Of a DNA stretch of 44,895 nt, positions 14,645 through 21,239 are shown one piece after another; within the stretch, counting starts at the first letter, position 1, and the number at the start of each line of letters is the position of its first letter. Both the position numbers and the translations under genes were made by a program. Origin of the DNA: Candidatus Magasanikiibacteriota bacterium (GTDB taxonomy: Bacteria > Patescibacteriota > Patescibacteriia > Magasanikbacterales > GWA2-37-8). The notes beneath the pieces were generated by a model, which had not been told where the DNA came from, made no database searches, and saw only the letters and a list, made by a program, of their open reading frames with translations. The stretch lies in contig SICD01000004.1 in assembly GCA_009694865.1 (NCBI GenBank), forward strand, positions 1 to 44,895. The letters are read 5' to 3'.

Positions 14645-16040
14645 CATCGCTCTCGATGGGGAGCGCCATCGGCGCTGGTTCGTGATGTGCTGACGCCATC
14701 CCCTTGCGCCGCAGAGGCGTTTCACTCCACTCCACCGGCAAACCGGTCGGCGGCTCGGCTCGTTTATAACCAGCTTTCTGCAACAGCGGCGTCTTTACAA
14801 ACGGCAGTGGAAAATGCCAAATAGTGGCCAATTCTTCAATATTCAAAATATAGCCATTGGACTTTTTCCACCTCATTTTGCGTTTTTTAAATGTTTTTAC
14901 AAACGTGTTCTGCATGCGATAACTCTTAGTATGGTGTCGATCATAAGAAGCGTGCGTATTCATATACGGCACGATTGAGTTTCGGTTCTGCATATGGAAC
15001 TGACTTAACGACCCAACAAAACCATCAATACAGCGGTTGGGATGAAACACTTCTTTACGCGCCGCGTACAATACCCGCATCTTAGTTTTAAAACCAATTT
15101 TAGAAATTTTGTCTTCAATCGCTTCCACGGTCTTCTTTGCGCCGGGGGTGAGCTTATCAGCGGTTGTTCCACGATCTTCCTCGTGCCCTTCACTGGGTTC
15201 AAAATTCCAATGCCACACATTGCCGAGCTCAGTCATTATCGCCATAGGGATACTAGCGAATTTAGCCGCGATGGACTCACTGTGATGCGTCTCATTACCC
15301 ATCAATTTTTTTACCAAATCTATTCCTTTTTCTTTCCAACCGCCATTGGTTGGCTCAATTATAAGTTGCATCCACAAATTTTCTCCGTGACCGAGACGCG
15401 TAAAATTTTCCAAAATCGCCGCCATCGGATCACTAAACACGGCGTCTTTGCTTAAATTATATTCAAAATTTTCATAGGTGCGAATGGGGTAGGCGTCATC
15501 ATCGGCTAATTTAAACTCCACGCCAATCATATCGTACTCGGCATTGGGGTAACGACTGGGAATAGCATCAATATAATCCTCCACTTCCGTAATTTCCGCT
15601 TCGGTATATTGGGCGTAAATCGCCGCCTCAATCAAATCCCGATACTCCACTTCCGTGCGCACTAAAAATTGAATATACCCTTCAATGCTTACAATTTCAA
15701 AACTAAACCATTTTTGTTTTTTCCCCAGCCAAAATTTATCAAACAACGAGATATGCGGCACAGCGCCGCTCAAATGGGCGAAAATTTGCTCTACGGCTTT
15801 AGGAGTTTGAATAAAAAGCGGCGGAATATCCACGGCCAACACCACCCACTCCCAATGTGGAATATATTTAGTGTCTTCGCGATACTTCACCCACAATTCG
15901 GCCAATGCCTTAACAAAAAATAAAATAAGAACAACCCAGCCAATCACGGCAAACAAAACCACGGCCATCTCGGGGACGCCTAAACTCATAAACCAACCCC
16001 AAAACGAAAAATCAATTGTGAGTCCCGGAAATATTTCCAT
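14598..16040 (-). CDS. ATPase-less relative of the N-terminal region of the conjugation-type ATPase
   Basis: A 480-residue membrane protein with one or two hydrophobic segments near residues 8-45 (LGVPEMAVVLFAVIGWVVLILFFVKAL). The middle resembles the N-terminal half of the ATPase at 8382. FEIVSIEGYIQFLVRTEVEYRDLIEAAIYAQY with AEITEVEDY lines up with FEIVTKDNKISFYVAVPDKL and AEITEEPDY. ELATIWHFPLPFVKTPLLQ lines up with EMAGFWHLPTPSTETPHLN just before where that protein's motor begins. There is no Walker motif. The protein ends in a Pro/Glu-rich tail (QEEGVPPENLLFG). It may pair with the ATPase as a second subunit of one membrane complex. The ATG at 16040 lacks an SD. Confidence 0.75.
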   Translation of the reverse strand: MEIFPGLTIDFSFWGWFMSLGVPEMAVVLFAVIGWVVLILFFVKALAELWVKYREDTKYIPHWEWVVLAVDIPPLFIQTPKAVEQIFAHLSGAVPHISLFDKFWLGKKQKWFSFEIVSIEGYIQFLVRTEVEYRDLIEAAIYAQYTEAEITEVEDYIDAIPSRYPNAEYDMIGVEFKLADDDAYPIRTYENFEYNLSKDAVFSDPMAAILENFTRLGHGENLWMQLIIEPTNGGWKEKGIDLVKKLMGNETHHSESIAAKFASIPMAIMTELGNVWHWNFEPSEGHEEDRGTTADKLTPGAKKTVEAIEDKISKIGFKTKMRVLYAARKEVFHPNRCIDGFVGSLSQFHMQNRNSIVPYMNTHASYDRHHTKSYRMQNTFVKTFKKRKMRWKKSNGYILNIEELATIWHFPLPFVKTPLLQKAGYKRAEPPTGLPVEWSETPLRRKGMASAHHEPAPMALPIESDATQEEGVPPENLLFG

Positions 16041-16050
16041 ATCGCAGTTG

Positions 16051-16128
16051 AAAGTTTAAAGTTATAAAGTTCAAAGGACGCGTAACAACTGTTACTTTAC
16101 AAACTTTCTACTTTATAACTTTATAAGC
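16051..16128. repeat. AT-rich inverted repeat (AAAGTTATAAAGTT type), second copy
   Basis: GAAAGTTTAAAGTTATAAAG and ACTTTATAACTTTATAAGCT form an inverted pair in the spacer. It matches the arrangement at 1434-1515. TTCAAAGGACGCGTAAC in the middle resembles part of the secA/pilin leader repeat. Confidence 0.55.
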
Positions 16129-16131
16129 TCA

Positions 16132-16320
16132 CTAATGGTGCTTGCCTCCGCCGTGTCCGCCGGCATCCACAAATTTATACACGCCGCCGTAAATAATGAG
16201 GCAGCCAAACGCCACCCACCACCACCCATGCCCGCCCGATATATAGCCGCTCCAAAAGGCCATGAGGGTGATAAGCGTGAATACAAAGGCAATAATATGT
16301 CGTAATACGGTATCGTTCAT
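16132..16320 (-). CDS. small membrane protein with histidine-rich tail
   Basis: A 62-residue protein with two hydrophobic helices (residues about 7-28 and 32-50) separated by SGGHGWWW. The C-terminal tail, DAGGHGGGKHH, is rich in Gly and His and could bind metal. No family is recognised. It lies 91 bases upstream of the ATPase-less protein gene on the same strand and may be co-transcribed with it. The leader carries a TCCGCC/GGCGGA palindrome (16369-16383). Confidence 0.65.
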   Translation of the reverse strand: MNDTVLRHIIAFVFTLITLMAFWSGYISGGHGWWWVAFGCLIIYGGVYKFVDAGGHGGGKHH

Positions 16321-16368
16321 ATGGATAATTTAGAGTTTATTTAAAAATTGTCAGCCAAAGACTGATCC

Positions 16369-16383
16369 GCCTGTGGCGGATAA
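16369..16383. repeat. TCCGCC-GGCGGA palindrome
   Basis: TCCGCCTGTGGCGGA is a 6-bp stem with a 3-base loop. Two similar hairpins interrupt the degenerate tRNA at 12682-12711. Confidence 0.65.
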
Positions 16384-16393
16384 GATTACCAAT

Positions 16394-16402
16394 AGTATAG
16401 CA
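16394..16402 (-). promoter_or_regulatory. extended -10 promoter of the small membrane protein
   Basis: On the minus strand TGCTATACT is a TGn extended -10 (hexamer 16394-16399). The leader is about 70 bases and contains the TCCGCC palindrome. Confidence 0.5.
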
Positions 16403-16430
16403 TATTTGCAAGAATTACGGAATAAAACAA

Positions 16431-16456
16431 AAAACAGCCTTAATAAAAGCTGCTTT
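16431..16456 (-). terminator. terminator of island 3
   Basis: On the minus strand AAAGCAGC pairs with GCTGTTTT (one G-U pair) across a 10-base loop, and a TTTTTTGTTTT tract follows. A GC-rich hairpin (CCCCGA/TCGGGG, about 16463-16484) lies just before it, as in the other islands. Confidence 0.75.
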
Positions 16457-16599
16457 AGTTCCTCCCCGATGCTACGTGTCGGGGATATCACGGCACGGCT
16501 ACGTGCGTTGTGAGTTTTGCGGTGGCCAGTGCCGCGCTAGCGTCCGCTCATCTTGCGAGAGCGTACGGCCCCATTGCGGGGCGGTTGGTTGGCCGATGA

Positions 16600-17013
16600 C
16601 TACTCTGCCTGTCGACGGAGACCGGAGTGCTCGCGGGACAGGACGCGGTCGTGCTGCCGGTATTCACCGGAACGCAGGTCGTAACACGCCTCGTCCTGGA
16701 AAATACAGTTCTGAGCCTTGCTGAAAGCGAGGACGACCGCGCGGACACCCTCACCCTTGGCCAGCTCGATGGTGATCTCCACTCGCTCGGAGAGCCCGAT
16801 CGCTGCCATGAGGTCGTTGAAGTCATCGTAACCGAGGTTCACCTTGATGCCCGCACAGCACATCAAAGCGATCTTCTGAGCGAACTCCATGACCGCGGAG
16901 ACACCCAGAAACTGATTGACCTCGTCTTCGGCGCTCCGGTTCAAGGTCTCCTTGAGCCAGGGATTGAAAAACGTCGTGCACTTCTTGACTCGGGTTCGCT
17001 TGGGCTTTTTCAT
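16600..17013 (-). CDS. GC-rich island 3: hypothetical protein, 137 aa
   Basis: The protein starts with a basic segment (MKKPKRTRVKKC), then TTFFNPWLKETLNRSAEDEVNQ, and continues as an alpha/beta protein with IKVNLGYDDFNDLMAAIGLS, then VEITIELAKGEG and a C-terminal QDEACYDLRSGEYRQHD. Five cysteines are present. No family is recognised. The start at 17013 is set by an AAGGAG SD (17021-17026) 7 bases upstream; the longer frame back to 17130 lies across the promoter's start site and is not used. It has a consensus promoter (17139-17167), a GC-rich tail and a terminator. Its composition differs strongly from secF and the small membrane protein beside it. Confidence 0.8.
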   Translation of the reverse strand: MKKPKRTRVKKCTTFFNPWLKETLNRSAEDEVNQFLGVSAVMEFAQKIALMCCAGIKVNLGYDDFNDLMAAIGLSERVEITIELAKGEGVRAVVLAFSKAQNCIFQDEACYDLRSGEYRQHDRVLSREHSGLRRQAE

Positions 17014-17138
17014 GCGATTTCTCCTTGTGGATTGGCTCGCTTGGGCCGTTAAGGGTGCATGCAATCGGCAGCGCCTTCCCTCTCTACCAAGCCAAGGCTT
17101 AGCGTAATAGAGAGAAAAACCGCATCTCAAAACAAATG

Positions 17139-17167
17139 ACTATATCACAAAAAACCAACCCTGTCAA
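17139..17167 (-). promoter_or_regulatory. consensus sigma-70-type promoter of island 3
   Basis: On the minus strand: -35 TTGACA (17162-17167, perfect), 17-base spacer, -10 TATAGT (17139-17144). The leader is about 115 bases and becomes GC-rich near the SD. It reads out of the 3' flank of secF. Confidence 0.88.
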
Positions 17168-17220
17168 GGGGTTGGTTGTAATCACAAATATTACAATCTT
17201 CTAATATTCTAATCTTCAAT

Positions 17221-18132
17221 CTACGCCACTCGCCTCTGCCACTTCTCCACCATTGCCAAAAGCGGGCTCGCAATAAAAATAGACGAATACGCCCCGCTCG
17301 CCATACCAATAAAGAGCGCCAAAGCAAAATAATGAATCGTGGGGCCGCCGAGAAAATACAAGGCACCGAGCGGAATCAGAACGGTAAGCGTGGTGTTAAT
17401 CGAACGCATTAAAGTTTCATTGAGTCCATTATTCACCATCGTACTAAAATCATCAGACTTGCGCAATTGCAAATTCTCACGCACGCGATCAAACACCACA
17501 ATCGTATCATTTACTGAAAATCCTAAAACTGTAAGCAGAGCCACCACAAACGCGATATCTACCTCCACGCCTTTAAAATGCCCTAAAACAGCAAATACAC
17601 CTAGCACTAAAATAATATCGTGAATCATAGCCAAAACCGCCACCGTACCATACTTCCAACTCGCTACCGGCCGAGAAACCTTGCGAAACGCGTAAGCCAT
17701 ATAAAGAACAATGCCGAGACTCACCGCGATAATTGCCCAAATCGCGCGCTGGCGCAATTGTGAACTAACAGCCGAACCAATCGTCTCAAACCGCTCTTCG
17801 CGAATTTCAGCGCCATTTTTGCCAAACTGACCGCGAATATTTTTGAGTATGGCTTGGTGCTGTTCCTCGCTTAAAAAATTGGTACGGACAATCATTTTTT
17901 GGTCGCCGGATTTTTGGACAACAGTATCGTTAAAACCAGCTTCCGTAAACAAAGGCTTAATGGCTTCACTGCTGGGTCGGTTAGCGCTAAACGACAGCTC
18001 CAAAAGAGAGCCGCCGGTAAAATCAATTCCCGGCTCAAGACGCCACACCACCAACGCCGCCAAGGATACCGCTACGGTCACGACACCTATGGCAAGCCAA
18101 ATTTTTGAATATTTAATAAAAGGAATAATCAT
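17221..18132 (-). CDS. secF: protein translocase subunit SecF
   Basis: A 303-residue RND-type membrane protein that works with SecD to drive and release secreted proteins using ion flow. It has a first helix (KIWLAIGVVTVAVSLAALVVW), the conserved LEPGIDFTGGSLLEL box, an extracytoplasmic domain, and five further helices with GFSVNDTIVVFDRVREN and NETLMRSINTTLTVL. The ATG at 18132 overlaps the secD stop (ATATGA), so translation is coupled. An in-frame start further upstream (18159) would lie within secD and is not needed. The length is normal for the family. Confidence 0.96.
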   Translation of the reverse strand: MIIPFIKYSKIWLAIGVVTVAVSLAALVVWRLEPGIDFTGGSLLELSFSANRPSSEAIKPLFTEAGFNDTVVQKSGDQKMIVRTNFLSEEQHQAILKNIRGQFGKNGAEIREERFETIGSAVSSQLRQRAIWAIIAVSLGIVLYMAYAFRKVSRPVASWKYGTVAVLAMIHDIILVLGVFAVLGHFKGVEVDIAFVVALLTVLGFSVNDTIVVFDRVRENLQLRKSDDFSTMVNNGLNETLMRSINTTLTVLIPLGALYFLGGPTIHYFALALFIGMASGAYSSIFIASPLLAMVEKWQRRVA

Positions 18133-20177
18133 ATTTTTTTGTTTCCCAAAAATAACCAATTCGCTTTATCGGTAAAAAATCCAAACACAAAACGCATTAC
18201 CACGCGAGTAATAACAATGTTGGTAAACAAACTCACAATGGTACCAATCGCTAAAACGGTAGCAAAACCCTGAATAAACCCGCTCCCAAACCAAATAAGA
18301 AGCGCGCAACTAATCAACCCGGTAGCATGGCCATCGCGAATCGATGGCCAAGCCCGCAGAAACGATTCCTCGCTCGCGCTTTTCAACAGCTTGCCTAAAC
18401 GCAACTCTTCTTTCAGGCGCTCAAATACCAGCACATTCGCATCCACCGCCATGCCAATGGAGAGAATAAACCCAGCAATGCCGGCTAAAGTTAAGGTTAC
18501 GCCGATTAATTTAAAAATTGCTAGGTTAAGCGCCGCGTACACGGCCAATGAAAATACCGAGAGCAAACCAGGCAACCGATAGTAGAGGACCATAAAAATC
18601 ATGACGATAATAAGACCAACCACACCCGCTTTAAAACTTTTGGCAAGTGAATCTGCCCCCAAGGTCGCGTCTACCTTTTCTTGACTAATAAGTTCTACCG
18701 GCACAGGAAGCGCCCCGGAATTTAGTCGCTGGGCCAAAAGCTTGGCTTCGGCAAAACCAAACGTGCCGCTAATAACGGCACTACCGCTAGTTATGGGTTC
18801 ATTAACCACCGGCACACTAATTGGATCATTGTCCAAAAATATCGCTACTTTCTTGCCAGCGTTTCTGGTAGTAATTTCACCAAATAATTTAGTTCCTTCA
18901 TCGTCAAACTGCAAACTAACTTGTATCTGGCCAGTGCGCGAATCCTGGGTGACCTCGGCCCGCTTTAATTGCTTGCCCGACAGGCCGGTAACTTTCCATT
19001 GTTCGGACGGCGGCACGAAATCGGATGTCTGTTTGTATTTTAATAAAATCCTAGCAATCTTATAGGTCAAGGGGGTTGTTTCGCCCTTTTTATAAATAAG
19101 ATGATAACCAAAAGACGTTTCAACCGGATCGGAAATAGTACCGACGGCCATAGAAAATGCTGCTGTTGCGAATTCTGGCACCATCATTTCTTTCTTAAAA
19201 CTACCCAAATCGCCGCCTCTGTCCCCCGCTCCCGGTTCGGTAGAATTGGCTTTTACAAGCTCAACAAAATTTTGCGGCGTCGCTTGCTTTTTTAATTCCT
19301 GAACTTTCACGAACACCTCTTGTTTGGTTAAAGTGCTGGCGCAACCCTGAACGCCCTTGTAACAAACCAAAATATGAGCCGCTTGGACTTCTTTCTTCCC
19401 CGGTTGTTGCGCAAAACGTTTTACCACATTAACGCTACCGGAAGTTTTAATCACCGGATTAGAAACATCGCCATCTTTATGCGCCTTGGCCCAAGCATAC
19501 ATTTCTGGATATTGTTCTGGAGTAATAAATCCCAAATCGCCGCCATTGTTTTTAGTTTTGTCATCTTCCGAGTATTTGGCGACGACCTCCGCGAATGGTA
19601 CACCGCTCTTAATTTCGGCCAAGGCTTTGGTGGAAGAGACGTTGACGCGAGCATTAAAAAGGGCTAATTGTTTTTTCTCATCCGCGGTTAAATCACGGGG
19701 CGGCACATTATTCTCTTCTTTAAACTCCAAAACCGGCGTCTCGCCAATCATTTTAATCGCCTGATTCACGTTCGTAACACCTGGAAGCTCTACGATAATA
19801 CGGTACGCTTGCGCCACTTTCGTGGTTTGTACCAGCGGCTCGGCCACTCCCAACCCTCCCCGCACACGGCGTTCAATAACATCACGCACACCCTCCACCG
19901 CGCTTGCGCGGTCACCCGGCGCAATAGTATCAGTCTTAGCTTCGTAAATAAGATGCGCCCCACCCTGCAAATCCAGCCCCAAATTAAAGCCTTTGGCTGG
20001 CAGTGTTGGAATCCCCAGGTTGGTTACGCCGTTCACCGCATTAATACCGCGATTGGCATAGGTTGGCGCGACCACCAGCAAACACAATAAAAAAAGCACA
20101 ACGGAACCAGCCGTGCGCCAGGCAATTTGGGGGCGGGTATAAGTTTTAGTAGTTGGACGTCTGGATTTAACTGCCAT
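18129..20177 (-). CDS. secD: protein translocase subunit SecD with embedded parvulin-like region
   Basis: A 682-residue protein, longer than typical SecD of this fold. It has the first helix (GSVVLFLLCLLVVAPTYA), the box FNLGLDLQGGAHLIYE (64-79), and the C-terminal five-helix RND domain (MAVDANVLVFERLKEELR). Between residues about 165 and 380, inside the first extracytoplasmic domain, lie two rotamase-like stretches. The first is weaker (FAEVVAKYSEDDKTKNNGGDLGF, 195-217). The second is fuller (AAHILVCYKG at 267, then GDRGGDLGSF and SFGYHLIYKK to 364). These are typical of PpiC-type prolyl isomerases. A built-in folding helper for emerging proteins is the obvious reading. The promoter lies at 20205-20233; there is no SD. 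Confidence 0.94.
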   Translation of the reverse strand: MAVKSRRPTTKTYTRPQIAWRTAGSVVLFLLCLLVVAPTYANRGINAVNGVTNLGIPTLPAKGFNLGLDLQGGAHLIYEAKTDTIAPGDRASAVEGVRDVIERRVRGGLGVAEPLVQTTKVAQAYRIIVELPGVTNVNQAIKMIGETPVLEFKEENNVPPRDLTADEKKQLALFNARVNVSSTKALAEIKSGVPFAEVVAKYSEDDKTKNNGGDLGFITPEQYPEMYAWAKAHKDGDVSNPVIKTSGSVNVVKRFAQQPGKKEVQAAHILVCYKGVQGCASTLTKQEVFVKVQELKKQATPQNFVELVKANSTEPGAGDRGGDLGSFKKEMMVPEFATAAFSMAVGTISDPVETSFGYHLIYKKGETTPLTYKIARILLKYKQTSDFVPPSEQWKVTGLSGKQLKRAEVTQDSRTGQIQVSLQFDDEGTKLFGEITTRNAGKKVAIFLDNDPISVPVVNEPITSGSAVISGTFGFAEAKLLAQRLNSGALPVPVELISQEKVDATLGADSLAKSFKAGVVGLIIVMIFMVLYYRLPGLLSVFSLAVYAALNLAIFKLIGVTLTLAGIAGFILSIGMAVDANVLVFERLKEELRLGKLLKSASEESFLRAWPSIRDGHATGLISCALLIWFGSGFIQGFATVLAIGTIVSLFTNIVITRVVMRFVFGFFTDKANWLFLGNKKI

Positions 20178-20204
20178 AAATATAAAGCAATAAAAACTCC
20201 CAAA

Positions 20205-20233
20205 ATTGTACCTTAAGCCATTTTTTTTGGCAA
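20205..20233 (-). promoter_or_regulatory. sigma-70-type promoter of secD-secF
   Basis: On the minus strand: -35 TTGCCA (20228-20233), 17-base spacer, -10 TACAAT (20205-20210). The leader is about 22 bases with no SD before the ATG at 20177. Confidence 0.7.
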
Positions 20234-20252
20234 GGGGATAACCCCACTTATA

Positions 20253-20699
20253 TTATATCTCTCGATCCATCCACACATAGCTACCACCTTCCGCAAACCC
20301 CTGTTTCTTCATAAAAGCAAGCGTCCTCCTACGATTCTTGGTCGTAACCCACGCGTAAATATGAGTGATCCCTTTTTTCTTTAAAACAGCCCTGGCAGTT
20401 GCATAAAGCGCTTGCCCCATTCCTTTACCCCGCGCGCCTTTAGCTACCACTAAATAAACCAGACACGCTTCATTATAAATTGCCGTGCGTTCAATGTCGC
20501 GAGTATTAATATAAATAAATCCCTGAAGCGTCTTTCCCTCCCGAGCGCACAAAAATACGCCGTGACGGTTTTTAATTGCCGCCTTAAATTCCGTTGGATG
20601 CATAAACGGCTGAATCGCGCTCACACGGAGTTCTGGTGTTTTTTCACCCAAGGCGTATAACTTATTAAAATCTTTAAGACTAGCGCGGCGAATACTCAT
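20253..20699 (-). CDS. GNAT-family N-acetyltransferase
   Basis: A 148-residue acetyltransferase. The acetyl-CoA loop reads VVAKGARGKGMGQALYATAR (the Q/R-x-x-G-x-G/A motif is GARGKGMG). The N-terminal motif is MSIRRASLKDFNKLYALGEK and the C-terminal one is AFMKKQGFAEGGSYVWM. The substrate is unknown. The ATG at 20699 starts 4 bases after the upstream gene's stop. A longer frame from a TTG at 20720 begins inside that gene and is less likely. GGAGGAG lies about 14 bases upstream but is also coding sequence of the previous gene. Confidence 0.85.
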   Translation of the reverse strand: MSIRRASLKDFNKLYALGEKTPELRVSAIQPFMHPTEFKAAIKNRHGVFLCAREGKTLQGFIYINTRDIERTAIYNEACLVYLVVAKGARGKGMGQALYATARAVLKKKGITHIYAWVTTKNRRRTLAFMKKQGFAEGGSYVWMDREI

Positions 20700-20703
20700 A
20701 GAC

Positions 20704-21120
20704 TCAAGCAGCTCCTCCAATTACATACTTTCCCAATTGGGCTTTATTTATAGCTTCCACCACCCTTACTCTATCAGCGCTATCAGGATGTGCAAAGGAA
20801 TTACAAAAAAAGACTTTCAAATCCCCTCTCGTTTTTCGATAGACGAAGCGGATCCCTTGCGAACCTTGTTCTACAAGAGGTATACCTAAAGCGGCGGCTT
20901 CGGTTAACAAAAATTTTTTTTCGATATTCTGTTCGACTATGCTAAATCCAAGACCTCGCAAAACTTCCCCAATTTTTCTTAAAATCTGTAAGTGAAATTC
21001 AGCTGCAACTTCTTGTTCTTCCTCTCCTAAACGTCTAGTTGAAGGATACGTCATGACCGTGTCATGATTTCCGCCTTTTTCTGATAAAGTCATACTCATT
21101 AAAATAAAGTTACTTCCCAT
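20704..21120 (-). CDS. hypothetical protein, about 138 aa
   Basis: I do not recognise this protein. It contains STRRLGEEEQEVAAEFHLQI, then LRGLGFSIVEQNIEKKFLLT, then GIPLVEQGSQGIRFVYRKT and LKVFFCNSFAHPDSADRVR. It looks like a small soluble alpha/beta domain. The start is uncertain: ATGs at 21120, 21099, 21093 and 21054 are all in frame and none has an SD. The most upstream one overlaps the remnant of a SecA-like tail (21110-21215). It is followed by the GNAT gene at a 4-base distance, so the two form a pair. Confidence 0.55.
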   Translation of the reverse strand: MGSNFILMSMTLSEKGGNHDTVMTYPSTRRLGEEEQEVAAEFHLQILRKIGEVLRGLGFSIVEQNIEKKFLLTEAAALGIPLVEQGSQGIRFVYRKTRGDLKVFFCNSFAHPDSADRVRVVEAINKAQLGKYVIGGAA

Positions 21121-21215
21121 GACACTTCTTAAACTTTTTTTCACCCCCGCCCGCCTCTCGGTCCATCGCGCAGACCATTCGGCGCTGCGGCACCCGCACT
21201 GCACGGCGGACTCCG
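21110..21215 (-). pseudogene. remnant resembling the SecA C-terminal zinc tail
   Basis: Just past the secA stop, the minus strand codes KKFKKCHGK followed by TAA (ending at 21110). This is very close to the real SecA end KKFKQCHGG. About 60 bases before it, in a frame shifted by one, CGCRSAE could represent the C-x-C part of the motif. The stretch is GC-rich. It reads as a duplicated, frameshifted SEC-C tail. Only the KKFKKCHGK part is strong evidence. Confidence 0.5.
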
Positions 21216-21239
21216 CTTATAAGGAAATAATTACAAAAT

